Below the pieces are notes generated by a model. That model saw only the letters and a program-made list of their open reading frames with translations, did no database searches and had not been told where the DNA came from. A DNA stretch of 64,000 bases from Nostoc sp. FACHB-110 (GTDB taxonomy: Bacteria > Cyanobacteriota > Cyanobacteriia > Cyanobacteriales > Nostocaceae). Shown in pieces: positions 54,243 to 63,007 of this stretch (the stretch's first letter is position 1; each line of letters opens with the position of its first letter). A program made the position numbers and the translations under genes. The DNA lies in the NCBI RefSeq assembly GCF_014697425.1, contig NZ_JACJRU010000010.1:124001-188000 (forward strand). Direction: 5' to 3'.

Positions 54243-56363
54243 CTAATGCTGAATCGGAATTTTAATCACAAATTCTGTTCCCCCTTCTGGTTGGGAGCGG
54301 CATTCTATTTTGCCGCGATGTTTTTCGGTAATAATTTGATAACTGATAGACAGCCCCATACCTGTACCTTTACCCACAGGCTTGGTAGTAAAAAAGGGAT
54401 TAAAAATTTGTTTTTGAATTTCTGCGGGCATTCCCATACCGTTATCAGCGATCGCAATTTTTACCCAATTGGTATCAGTGATCGCTGTTTTGATGGTAAT
54501 AGTAGGGGGAGGGAATTCTCTTTCTCTTGCGGATTCTAAGGCATCGATAGCATTTGCCAGAATATTCATCAACACCTGATTTAGTTGTCCAGCATAGCAT
54601 TCTACTAACGGTAAAGTACCGTATTCTTTAATTACCTGAATTTCGGGAGTTTCGGGTTTTTGTTTGAGACGATATTGCAAAATCATTAAGGTACTGTCTA
54701 TCCCTTCGTGGATATCTACAGCTTTAAATTCCGCTTCATCCATCCGCGAGAAAGTACGTAGTGATAGTACAATCTGACGGATGCGTTGCGTTCCTACTTT
54801 CATAGAACTCAAGATTTTAGGTAAATCTTGCTGAATGTAATCTATGTCAATTTCTTCCCAGAGAGCTTGCAAATCTGGTTGATTGCTAGGCTGATATAAT
54901 TTGATTAACCGTAATAAATCTTGAGTATGTTCCTCAAGATGGCTGAGATTTCCATAAATAAAATTTACTGGGTTATTAATTTCATGGGCAACCCCAGCCA
55001 CCAGCTGACCTAAGCTCGACATTTTTTCGGCTTGGATCATCTGTGATTGCGTGTGTTGCAGTTCTTCTAAAGTGTGGGCTAAGTCTTGTGCTTGCTGCCT
55101 AAGTTGTGCTTCAATTTTTTGGCGATCGCGAATATCACGAGCCATTGTGGATAAAAATTCTATTTCCCCCTGCTCATTTTTATGAGCAATCATTACCTGA
55201 GACACAGGAAAAACTTCTCCACTCCGACTGCGTAATAACGATTCCCCAGACCAGACACCATGCTCAATTAAAGCAGGTAAGCTTTCTGTTTGAAATTTAT
55301 CTCTCATTGATGGTTCCACAACCTCGCTAATATGAAATTTGTCAGTTTCTGAGGGTGGAATACCTAACATTTTTTGACCTGCTTGGTTGAGATAGCAATT
55401 ATTTCCGTGAATATCAGCCATACCTACTAGGTCTGTGGTTGCTTCTAAAATTGCTAAAAGTCTTTGTTGTTCTTGTTGTGCTTGTTTACGTCCACTAATA
55501 TCACGTACTACTGAAATTGCATGAATTTTGCCCTTGTAGTCAAGAAGTTTGCCCGTAACTTCAATATCAAAGCAACTACCATCTTTGCGAATGTCTACAG
55601 CTTGCGCGTGAAATTCATGACCAGATTTGATGGAATTAATAAATTGAGCAAATAAATCAAAATAATGAGGATGAATATAATCTTGCGGTTGTAATTGCAC
55701 AAATTCGGCTAGAGAATAGCCGTGCATTTGGCACAATGCCGGATTAGCAGCCACAACTTTCCCAGTATCTAATTCTATAACACTGATACCATCACTAACC
55801 GTCTCAAAGATACTGCGATACTGGGCTTCTTTTTCTAACAAGGCTGCTTCAGCTATTTTGCGATCGCTAATATCTCTGGCCACCCACAAAACTTTATTTT
55901 CACTCATGACGGTAACATTACTCTCAAACCAAATTTCTTGCTCACCAATTGGCAAACTGTATTCGATTTTGGCAGTTTTCTGAGTTTTTAATACCTGTTG
56001 AATGCATTCGAGAAATTGGTCAGCCAGGGCAGTTGGTAAAACTTCATGGATGGTTTTACCTAATATTTCTGCAGGGGGTTTATATAATGAAGGCGCACAA
56101 CTAGGAGCAATTTTGAGGTATCGTCCTTCGCCATCTACCACAAGAATTACGTCTTGTATGGCATTAAACAATGCCAGTAATTCTGCTGGCGAGGATTGAA
56201 TACTAAAGTTATGTTCTAAAAGTTGTTTAGCTTGTTGAAGTTCTTGTTCCAATTGGGAAATTTTTGTTTTAAATTCACTGCTAGATTTTGCTAGCTGATG
56301 CTTTAAAATTGCGTTTTCTTGAGTTAGCAATGCAACTTGCTCTGCGAGCGGTTGACTATACAT
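54243..56363 (-). CDS. Triple-PAS sensor histidine kinase
   Basis: 706 residues. N-terminal coiled coil (~5-50); PAS1 (~65-170), PAS2 (~180-295), PAS3 (~300-420); coiled coil; then HisKA-type region with the acceptor in VAGVAHEINNPVNFIYGNL (His ~460); HATPase with NILANAIDAL, DNGMGMP and GKGTGMGLSISYQI. This HEINNPVN type is common among cyanobacterial PAS kinases. No membrane segment. The 45 bases before the start hold no clear promoter. No response regulator is linked. Confidence 0.9.
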   Translation of the reverse strand: MYSQPLAEQVALLTQENAILKHQLAKSSSEFKTKISQLEQELQQAKQLLEHNFSIQSSPAELLALFNAIQDVILVVDGEGRYLKIAPSCAPSLYKPPAEILGKTIHEVLPTALADQFLECIQQVLKTQKTAKIEYSLPIGEQEIWFESNVTVMSENKVLWVARDISDRKIAEAALLEKEAQYRSIFETVSDGISVIELDTGKVVAANPALCQMHGYSLAEFVQLQPQDYIHPHYFDLFAQFINSIKSGHEFHAQAVDIRKDGSCFDIEVTGKLLDYKGKIHAISVVRDISGRKQAQQEQQRLLAILEATTDLVGMADIHGNNCYLNQAGQKMLGIPPSETDKFHISEVVEPSMRDKFQTESLPALIEHGVWSGESLLRSRSGEVFPVSQVMIAHKNEQGEIEFLSTMARDIRDRQKIEAQLRQQAQDLAHTLEELQHTQSQMIQAEKMSSLGQLVAGVAHEINNPVNFIYGNLSHLEEHTQDLLRLIKLYQPSNQPDLQALWEEIDIDYIQQDLPKILSSMKVGTQRIRQIVLSLRTFSRMDEAEFKAVDIHEGIDSTLMILQYRLKQKPETPEIQVIKEYGTLPLVECYAGQLNQVLMNILANAIDALESAREREFPPPTITIKTAITDTNWVKIAIADNGMGMPAEIQKQIFNPFFTTKPVGKGTGMGLSISYQIITEKHRGKIECRSQPEGGTEFVIKIPIQH

Positions 56364-56408
56364 AAATTTACCTCTTGTTTACTAGCATATGGGAAATAAG
56401 ATGATAAA

Positions 56409-56864
56409 TTATGTACTTTTTACTGTAGAAAAATCTTGGAAAATTTGCCGATGAATTGCTAATTTGGCGTTGCATAAATGCGGGATAAAATCATAAAATT
56501 CAACTTTTAAAACTCTTGCTCTTTGCGCCTTTGCGCCTTTGCGTGAGACAAAAATTATACCCGTAATCAGCACAGCCGCTAATTTTAATTGAGTTTTTTT
56601 ACTTAGGGCAAAAAGTAATTCTGATAATGCAGATATCCTGTACATTGGCAATTGAGTAACTGATTCATTGAGATTTTTGCCAATAATGTACTGCTGGCAT
56701 AACAATAAAATTTTATTTAAGCTGGGATAAAGACTTCTCAGCAATTTTATGGCTACTGTTAAGGAATCAGTCTCTCGATATTCTCTATAAATCAGGTTTC
56801 TGGAACAATTGCAGAGTTCTTTGCGAATGCAATATCCAGCAAGATTGACAAGAGTGCCAACCAT
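56409..56864 (-). CDS. Doubtful ORF overlapping a CTTTGCGC repeat
   Basis: A 151-codon frame upstream of the PAS kinase gene. The N-terminal ~100 residues (RNLIYREYRETDSLTVAIKLL) could be a remnant of a protein. The middle includes SRKGAKAQRA, the translation of the dispersed repeat TTTGCGCCTTTGCGCCTTTGCG (56522-56543). I do not recognise a family; it could be noncoding, a decayed gene, or a real hypothetical protein extended by the repeat. Confidence 0.25.
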   Translation of the reverse strand: MVGTLVNLAGYCIRKELCNCSRNLIYREYRETDSLTVAIKLLRSLYPSLNKILLLCQQYIIGKNLNESVTQLPMYRISALSELLFALSKKTQLKLAAVLITGIIFVSRKGAKAQRARVLKVEFYDFIPHLCNAKLAIHRQIFQDFSTVKST

Positions 56865-57076
56865 ACCGCTAAATCCTCAAAATGTCTGGATTTAGTATTC
56901 CCAGATATATGCATTTGTCTACAAACTAGACCAAGAATTTATACCTAAAATTTAGATAAAAATTACAGCACCTAATGAAACAATGGTGCTGTAATCTTTG
57001 CCTTTGGGATGGAAGAAACTATATTTACCTTTTTTGCCAAGTTAGATTGTTAATAACTGTACATATCCTGAATAGA

Positions 57077-57658
57077 TTAAAAGGGAGTTCCTTTTTCTTG
57101 TCTTTGCCGTTGCAATGCTTCTTCATACCACTCTAATTCATTCAAAAATTGATCGGCTCTGTTTGTTAAAGCTGCTTCTTTTGCAGTACCAGTTTCATTC
57201 AAAGAATCCCCTATTTTAGAAATAGCCAACATGCTGGAAATAGTTACCATTCCCATCTCTGATAAAAAAGAGCGTAACTGTATAGCAGCCCTGACACCGC
57301 CAAAGCCACCTACTGAGTAAGAAACAATACCTGCTGGACGGAAAAAGTATTCTTCTAAATAGTGATCCATCAAATTGCTTAACCCAGGCTGAATAGAATG
57401 GTTATACTCCCCTGCTACAACTACAAAACCATCGGCTGTGCGGATATGTTCTGCTAGTGCTTGCATTTTTGCTGGAGCCTGCAGAGGTTCATATTCTTTA
57501 TACATTCGGTCTAAAATGCCAAAATCATACTCCTTAGCATCTACCAAAATTACCTCATGGTTTCTTTGCTGGAGTCGCTCAATCATAAATCTAGCAGCTT
57601 TGATGCCTTGGCGATCGCTCCTGTAGGAACCATAAAATACTAATGTTTTCAAGCTCAT
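57077..57658 (-). CDS. NADPH-dependent FMN reductase
   Basis: 193 residues, flavodoxin-like. Start MSLKTLVFYGSYRSDRQGIKAARF, with the phosphate-binding loop GSYRSDRQG; then VAGEYNHSIQPGLSNLMDHY (the PEYN motif of this family is AGEYN here) and SYSVGGFGGVRAA. Such reductases supply FMNH2 to two-component monooxygenases, as SsuE does for SsuD. It lies 46 bases downstream of the ABM monooxygenase gene on the same strand, divergent from the TauD/SsuA-like unit; the context supports a role in sulfonate or related metabolism. Confidence 0.88.
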   Translation of the reverse strand: MSLKTLVFYGSYRSDRQGIKAARFMIERLQQRNHEVILVDAKEYDFGILDRMYKEYEPLQAPAKMQALAEHIRTADGFVVVAGEYNHSIQPGLSNLMDHYLEEYFFRPAGIVSYSVGGFGGVRAAIQLRSFLSEMGMVTISSMLAISKIGDSLNETGTAKEAALTNRADQFLNELEWYEEALQRQRQEKGTPF

Positions 57659-57704
57659 AATGATTTTAGGGATGGTAATAAAAATTTATGGAGCAAGCGA
57701 CCCA

Positions 57705-58004
57705 CTAAGCCACAAGATAATAGCGACGAATGTCTGGCGGTGCAGCAGTCAATCCTGCTAACGCAGCTGCGGCCGCTTGCAAATGAGGCGAGGCTAAATG
57801 GGTATTCAGTGCTTCGTCTGATTCCCACTCTTCTATAAAAGTAAAATCTGTGGGTTGGGATTGATTTTGAAAGAGTTCGTACTTAATTGCACCTCTTTCT
57901 TGTCTGGTTGGTTCAATTAATCCCAACAATACAGCTTTCAATTCTTCTAGCTTATCTGGTAAAGCTTCAACATGAGCTACAACATGAACACGTTGATTAG
58001 TCAT
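57705..58004 (-). CDS. Antibiotic biosynthesis monooxygenase (ABM) domain protein
   Basis: 99 residues, single ABM (YgiN-like) ferredoxin fold: VVAHVEALPDKLEELKAVLLGLIEPTRQERGAIKYELFQNQ...FIEEWESDEALNTHLASPH. Members are small quinol monooxygenases or heme-degrading enzymes; this one lacks the Asn/Trp pair of IsdG as far as I can see. It is first in a two-gene unit with the FMN reductase. Confidence 0.87.
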   Translation of the reverse strand: MTNQRVHVVAHVEALPDKLEELKAVLLGLIEPTRQERGAIKYELFQNQSQPTDFTFIEEWESDEALNTHLASPHLQAAAAALAGLTAAPPDIRRYYLVA

Positions 58005-58348
58005 TAGATAATCTCTATCAACACTTAATGATTAGCTATTAGCCCATAAATAATAGTTAAGAGTCAATAGCAACTTTCATTCATCTCTTTTTTGGCAACA
58101 GTAGAAAATACACTAGAATTTTGTACGACCAAAATCATTGCGAATGCTTGTTTTTTTCGCTTTTATTCGCCAAACAGACAAAAAATTGCTAAATACTTGC
58201 CACATACTACGGTAAATCTATCGAAATACTGTATTATGTATTCAGTCATGCTCCCGACATGAGAATTTTGTGATGAGACATAAGCAAAATTCCATAGAAA
58301 GCAGGCGAGTGTGAACATCCTTCAACATTCAAACTCTGGAGAATTTTC
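58005..58348. promoter_or_regulatory. 344-base divergent promoter region of the sulfonate-type genes
   Basis: It lies between the ABM/FMN reductase unit (minus) and the TauD-like gene (plus). It contains AATACTGTATT (58225-58235), a perfect 11-bp palindrome, within CGAAATACTGTATTATGTATTC, about 115 bases before the TauD ATG. That may be a regulator site. No gene is seen. A Shine-Dalgarno GGAGA is present at 58338-58342. Confidence 0.4.
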
Positions 58349-59311
58349 ATGGGCTACAAACATATAGAAGTCAAACAAGTAGCTGGTTTCATCGGTGCAG
58401 AAATCAACGGCGTAGACCTCAAACGTCCTTTGTCTGATGAGCAAGTTCAAGAGATTCGCAAAGCCTTATTGAAATGGAAAGTATTATTCTTTCGGGGTCA
58501 AAATATTGATCATGCGGCTCAAGTCGAGTTTACATCTCGTTTTGGCGAAGTCACCTTTGCTCATCCTTTAGGAGAAGTTGAACCAGTACCAGGATTTCCC
58601 CAACTTAAACCCGTAGACCGGAAGTTGTATGAAAGACAGTATGGTTTTCGCAGTGGAGGCCCTTGGCACACAGATGTAACAGCAGCAATTAACCCACCAG
58701 CCGCCTCTGTTTTACGTGCGGTTAATGTTCCTAGTTTTGGTGGCGATACCCAATGGAGTAATCTTGTCGCCGCCTATGAAGGACTATCAGCACCTATACG
58801 TGCTTTAGCCGATACCTTAAAAGCGGAACATCGCTTCAATGGAGGTGGCTATCAACCTGAAAATGGCAAATTTGCCGAGCGAATTGCTGTTAACCCACTG
58901 GTTTCCATTCATCCAGTCGTCAGAGTTCATCCGGAAACTGGTGAACGTGCGTTGTTTGTCAACCCTGGCTTCACTTCACATATTGTTGGTGTATCACCAC
59001 AAGAAAGTAAGTTGTTGTTAGAGCTATTCTTCAACCAAATCACCAAGCCAGCTTACACCACACGCTTCCGTTGGAATAACGGTGATATCGCCTTTTGGGA
59101 CAATCGCGCCACTGTGCATTTAGCTCCCCAAGATTTGGATCATTTGGATGTTGAACGTCTACTTTATCGGACAACTATTACTGGTGATGTTCCTGTAGGA
59201 GTTGATGGTTTCCGTTCAGAAGTCGTTCATGGTGAAGCCTTCAGTGCAGAAGTCCCCAACGTTCTCCAACAAAAAGCCGAGTCTAAAGAAGTAGAAGCAG
59301 TACTTTCTTAA
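58349..59311 (+). CDS. TauD/TfdA-family 2-oxoglutarate-dependent dioxygenase
   Basis: 320 residues. Fe(II) ligands: the HxD pair in GPWHTDVTA, and the distal His in NRATVHLAPQD; the 2-oxoglutarate-binding Arg in RLLYRTTI. IGAEINGVDL near the start is typical of TauD. The family releases sulfite from taurine or other sulfonates, or acts on herbicide-like ethers and alkyl sulfates. The SsuA-like lipoprotein downstream favours a sulfonate or sulfate ester. A hairpin GTGCTGAT-AGT-ATCAGCAC lies 3 bases after its stop. Confidence 0.9.
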   Translation: MGYKHIEVKQVAGFIGAEINGVDLKRPLSDEQVQEIRKALLKWKVLFFRGQNIDHAAQVEFTSRFGEVTFAHPLGEVEPVPGFPQLKPVDRKLYERQYGFRSGGPWHTDVTAAINPPAASVLRAVNVPSFGGDTQWSNLVAAYEGLSAPIRALADTLKAEHRFNGGGYQPENGKFAERIAVNPLVSIHPVVRVHPETGERALFVNPGFTSHIVGVSPQESKLLLELFFNQITKPAYTTRFRWNNGDIAFWDNRATVHLAPQDLDHLDVERLLYRTTITGDVPVGVDGFRSEVVHGEAFSAEVPNVLQQKAESKEVEAVLS

Positions 59312-59313
59312 AG

Positions 59314-59332
59314 GTGCTGATAGTATCAGCAC
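59314..59332 (+). terminator. Stem-loop immediately after the TauD stop
   Basis: GTGCTGAT (59314-59321) pairs with ATCAGCAC (59325-59332), a perfect 8-bp stem with a 3-base loop, 3 bases past the stop. No U-tract follows, so it may stabilise the mRNA end or partly attenuate transcription into the SsuA-like gene. A second hairpin of the TGTGAGCTTGTCGAA repeat family (CTGTGAG/CTCACAG, 59377-59400) follows. Confidence 0.5.
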
Positions 59333-59376
59333 TCACGTACAAAGGTTATCTATTAAGAATGGTTGTAAGGGTTTCG

Positions 59377-59400
59377 CTGTGAGTTTCGACAAGCTCACAG
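59377..59400. repeat. Hairpin copy of the GAGCTTGTCGAA repeat
   Basis: CTGTGAG (59377-59383) and CTCACAG (59394-59400) flank TTTCGACAAG. The complement carries GAGCTTGTCGAAA, the same core as in the 13.1 kb repeat block. A dispersed palindromic repeat. Confidence 0.6.
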
Positions 59401-59475
59401 TGAAGCTCTGAAATCCCTATTATTTATAACCTTTCACCTATTACATCTATAAGACTCAAAGTTGAGTCAAAAGTT

Positions 59476-60537
59476 ATGAAAAAAGTCCAAATTGGTAATT
59501 ATGGAATATCCAGACGAGACTTACTTTATGCGGTTTATGGGTTAGTTTCGTTTACGACTTTAGTCAGTTGTGGCCAAAACAATGCTAGTACCAGTAGTAG
59601 TAATGTCAGCACAACTAATGTTAAAAGTACAAGTAATAAAGTTGTGCGGATTGGCTATCAAGTTTCAGGAGATTTGACTCATGAAAAAGGTGCGATCGAA
59701 AAACGTCTAAATCCACAGGGAATTAATGTTACTTGGTCGCAGTTTGTCTCTGGGCCACCACTATTAGAAGCATTAAATGTAGGTAGTATTGACTTGGGGC
59801 CAACAGGCGAAACACCGCCAATTTTTGCTCAGGCTGCTGGCACAAGTTTGATTTATTTAGTTAACACTCCACCAGGAACAGGAGAAGGTTCGGCAATTGT
59901 TGTATTAAAAGATTCTCCTATTCAAACATTGGCAGATATTAAAGGTAAAAAAGTTGCTTATTCCAGAGGTACGGCTCAGACCTATTTTGTGGTGAAAGCA
60001 TTAGAAAAAGCTGGGCTAAAACTTAGTGATGTTGAATCTGTAAACTTGCCAATTGCAGATGGACGTGCAGCATTTCTGAATAAGACAGTAGATGCTTTTG
60101 TAGAAGGCGATCCGAATTTGATTAAGCTTCAAAAAGAAGGTAGTATTCGGATTTTACAAAATGCCCAAGGAATTAATACACCAGGAAGTTATTACTTAGC
60201 ATCTAGAAATTTTGCCACTAATAATGCTGATTTACTCAAAGCGATTTTAGAAGAATATTATCAAGTGGGTCAGTGGGCGAATAAAAATAGACGTGCAGCA
60301 GCCGAAATCCTGGCCCCCAAGGTCAAGACGGATGTAGATACTATGGAATTAGCACTGACCAGAAGAAAATTTGATATGCGACCAATTACCGAAGAAGTAA
60401 TCAATGCTCAACAAAAGATTGCTGACCTTTTATATCAACTAAAAGTTGTACCGAAACAAGTCAATATTAAAGAAGCCACATTAACTGCTCAAGAATATGC
60501 AGCGATTACACCTGATGCAGTGAAAAATAGAGCTTAA
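59476..60537 (+). CDS. SsuA-like aliphatic sulfonate-binding lipoprotein
   Basis: 353 residues. The N-terminus contains SRRDLLYAVYG followed by a hydrophobic stretch and a lipobox ending LVSC (Cys ~32), so the mature protein should be lipid-anchored; SRRDLL resembles a twin-Arg signal. Mature part: VRIGYQVSGDLTHEKGAIEKRL, GSIDLGPTGETPPIFAQAAG, LKDSPIQTLADIKGKKVAYSRGTAQTYFVVKAL, typical of SsuA/TauA (periplasmic-binding type II). It binds sulfonates for an ABC importer, but its permease and ATPase genes are not in this window. Downstream of the TauD-like gene by 164 bases. Confidence 0.88.
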   Translation: MKKVQIGNYGISRRDLLYAVYGLVSFTTLVSCGQNNASTSSSNVSTTNVKSTSNKVVRIGYQVSGDLTHEKGAIEKRLNPQGINVTWSQFVSGPPLLEALNVGSIDLGPTGETPPIFAQAAGTSLIYLVNTPPGTGEGSAIVVLKDSPIQTLADIKGKKVAYSRGTAQTYFVVKALEKAGLKLSDVESVNLPIADGRAAFLNKTVDAFVEGDPNLIKLQKEGSIRILQNAQGINTPGSYYLASRNFATNNADLLKAILEEYYQVGQWANKNRRAAAEILAPKVKTDVDTMELALTRRKFDMRPITEEVINAQQKIADLLYQLKVVPKQVNIKEATLTAQEYAAITPDAVKNRA

Positions 60538-60619
60538 TTTTAAATATTCTAAAATTTTGCTCTGTTTCTTGATCAAGATGCAATTTATCAGTAAAAAGAA
60601 AAATCAAGGGATTAAAAAA

Positions 60620-60656
60620 GGGTGTAGGGGTTCAGGTGTTAAAAACCCTCACACCC
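60620..60656. terminator. GGGTGTAGGGG repeat hairpin between convergent genes
   Basis: GGGTGTAGGGG (60620-60630) pairs, with two adjacent mismatched positions, with CCCTCACACCC (60646-60656). It is a copy of the GGTGTAGGGGTGTAGG-type repeat near 28.1 kb. It lies in the 181-base gap between the convergent SsuA-like and MFS genes; a shared 3' hairpin is plausible. Confidence 0.55.
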
Positions 60657-60718
60657 ATTCTTTACAGACAACATTTGTGCGGAAGTCTTGTCAATACATC
60701 TGTAAATAAGCCACAAAA

Positions 60719-62023
60719 CTAATTCAACTTTTCCCAAGAAAAGCTTTTTGTTTCGCCAGCTATCCAACGTCTGACTCCTGGTAATTGTGCATAAAACCAC
60801 AACGCACCGAAGATAAATAAACTACCACAAATAATCAGAGCATTAGTCGCCCCAAAATTCTGGGCTAATGTTCCAGCTAAGAGATTGCCAAAGGGCATTG
60901 TACCTACCATTGCTAAGGCATAAAAACTCATTACCCTTCCACGTTTATCTTCAGGGACTAGGGTTTGGATAATCATGTTACTGCTGGTAATACTGAGAAT
61001 AGAAAAACAACCAACAAACACCAGAATAATGATAGATAAACTAACGTGACGTGAAAGTGAAAAGGATATCAAACTCATGCCAATCAATACTTGAGATGTA
61101 ATAATCACACGATCTAATCCGATGATGCCTCGTCTGATGCTCAAAAACAAGCAAGCAAAGAAAGAGCCAATGGGGGCTGAAGTGCTGAGGTGAGCCATTG
61201 TAGTTGCATCTCCATTGAGAATCTTGGCGGCAAATATAGGCATAAGTGCGACATGAGACATCCCAACTAAACCATGTAAGGCCAGCATCAATAAAATGGC
61301 TCTGATGGGCTGAAACTGAGAGACATATTCAAAGCCTTCCCGTAATTTTCCAAAAGTATCGCGGAAACTAGTGAGGCTCTGTATTGGTCTGGCTTTTAGT
61401 TCCATTGCTAACAGAGTAAAAATAGCAGGTATGTAGCTGAGGGTATCGTAGAGAAAACAGTATTTCACTCCGAGGGTTGCAATCAAAATCCCGCCCATTG
61501 CTGGGCCTAATACGAGGGAAGAACTTAACATGACTGAATTGAGCGCGATCGCATTACTCCAATCAGCTTTATCATCTACGGTTTCTGTCACAATAGTATG
61601 ACGTACCGGCATATCTAACCCCTTGAGCAAACCGTTAAGTACACTCAAGACCAAGAGGATGGGAAAGGTAATCAAATTCGTAAAGGTCAGAATTGTTAAG
61701 GCTAAAGAGACGCTAATTCCTGATATCTGCACTATCATTAATAAGTCACGACGACTCCAGCGATCAGATAATACCCCCGAAAAAGGAATCAGTAATAACG
61801 TCGGTAAAAATTGGACAAAACCAGCCACACCCAACAACCAAGCTGATTTAGTCAAATCATAGACGAGCCAAGGAATAGTTAACTGCTGGGTCATAAATGT
61901 CCCAGACATAGATAGTAACTGTCCCCCAAAAAACAACCGAAAATTCCGCCAACGGAAGGCAGGTAAATAATGGTAAATCACCTGACTGATGCGATCGCCT
62001 AGTTGTCTATGCCAAACTTTCAT
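60719..62023 (-). CDS. MFS exporter (EntS/DHA3-like)
   Basis: 434 residues, about 10-12 predicted transmembrane helices. The loop motif DRWSRRDLL follows TM2 (LIPFSGVLSDRWSRRDLLM), and the N-terminus NFRLFFGGQLLSMSGTFMTQQLTIPWLVYDLT is characteristic of DHA3-type exporters (EntS, multidrug). Another feature is EDKRGRVMSFYALAMVGTMPFGNLLAGTLAQ. The substrate cannot be told; members export siderophores or drugs. Monocistronic. Confidence 0.88.
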   Translation of the reverse strand: MKVWHRQLGDRISQVIYHYLPAFRWRNFRLFFGGQLLSMSGTFMTQQLTIPWLVYDLTKSAWLLGVAGFVQFLPTLLLIPFSGVLSDRWSRRDLLMIVQISGISVSLALTILTFTNLITFPILLVLSVLNGLLKGLDMPVRHTIVTETVDDKADWSNAIALNSVMLSSSLVLGPAMGGILIATLGVKYCFLYDTLSYIPAIFTLLAMELKARPIQSLTSFRDTFGKLREGFEYVSQFQPIRAILLMLALHGLVGMSHVALMPIFAAKILNGDATTMAHLSTSAPIGSFFACLFLSIRRGIIGLDRVIITSQVLIGMSLISFSLSRHVSLSIIILVFVGCFSILSITSSNMIIQTLVPEDKRGRVMSFYALAMVGTMPFGNLLAGTLAQNFGATNALIICGSLFIFGALWFYAQLPGVRRWIAGETKSFSWEKLN

Positions 62024-62184
62024 AGGGGAAGCTTTAATATGTTCTACTAACTATTAGATTAGCTAACAGTCATTATATGATAATCGCTAATTTCTTTGAG
62101 TCAACAGGCGATCGGATGATTTAGCTCTGGCAATATTCGTCCACGAATTTAATTGTTTTGTAAGAATACATTCTTCATCTCCAA

Positions 62185-62365
62185 TTCGCGGCGGACGCTC
62201 CTGCGTCGCTACCGCTTGCGCTAACGCAATTATTACCCCATACCTGTTCGCGCAGCGTCTCCCTTTGGGAGAGAGCGTTAGCGGTTTTGTCTGTGTAGCC
62301 GAGCCACTGCGTTGGGCGGGCAATGCCCGACTTGAAGCATCTGGCGTGCGAATTCCATTCGCTGG
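62185..62365. repeat. Dense block of palindromic dispersed repeats
   Basis: Contains CGCTACCGCTTGCGCTAACGC, then GCGCAGCGTCTCCCTTTGGGAGAG and GCGTTAGCGG (inverted to the first), GTGTAGCCGAGCC and GGGC-AAT-GCCC. GCGTCTCC...GGAG matches the repeat at 20479. The block shows short frames on both strands that are repeat translations, not genes. It lies in the 980-base gap between the MFS gene and pflB. Bases 62400-62800 show nothing else certain. Confidence 0.65.
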
Positions 62366-62804
62366 GGCTAGGTGCAAGATGTGAAAATACTAATTTAAAT
62401 ACCAAGTCAAATAGGCATTTAACATAATTAGTTCCACTTCATTTTTCTTGCACCTGGAAATATGAATATCAAAACTAGAACTACGTGCAAGGTGAGCAAG
62501 GCGTTTAATATCAAGTCAAAGAAGATAAGTGGGTCGGCTGAATAAATATTATTATGATCAGGCAGGGCGCACGGAGAGAAATCGTGTCTGGAACTATACA
62601 AACAACGCCTGCCTAGCCTATCGGCAACGGCAAAGCCGAACGCAGGCTAACTATATGCTTCTTCATATCGATTTGGTATGAGGCTGATTTACTTTTATTG
62701 ACATATATGACTCATATTTGATTTGGAAAAAAAACTTACTACAGTTCTCCCAGCCCTGTTCCCTACTTTCACAAGTAAGTTGAGAAATCAAACCGGATTC
62801 TTAT

Positions 62805-62828
62805 AGACCATTCAAGTTTGAATGGTCT
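62805..62828. promoter_or_regulatory. Perfect 24-bp palindrome upstream of pflB
   Basis: AGACCATTCAA (62805-62815) and TTGAATGGTCT (62818-62828) are exact complements around GT. No T-run follows on either strand, so it is not a terminator. It lies 180 bases before the pflB ATG in an otherwise gene-free leader, and fits an operator for a dimeric regulator. No FNR box (TTGAT-N4-ATCAA) was seen. Confidence 0.5.
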
Positions 62829-63007
62829 GTGCAAACATCCACAAAATTTAATAGTCTGCCAAAACTCTTGTTAATATGACATCTTGCTGTACTGAGGTAA
62901 ATTGGCCACTCATAACTTGAGTTAACATCAAAATTGAATGTGCTACGCTATCCCAAAACAAGATACCGCAGTCAACAATCAGCTTCATCAACTGGGGGGA
63001 ATCTCAG

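Noticed and set aside
62087..62405. Two overlapping minus-strand frames
   Set aside because: They translate the palindromic repeat block at 62185-62365 and have no recognisable domain or ribosome-binding site.
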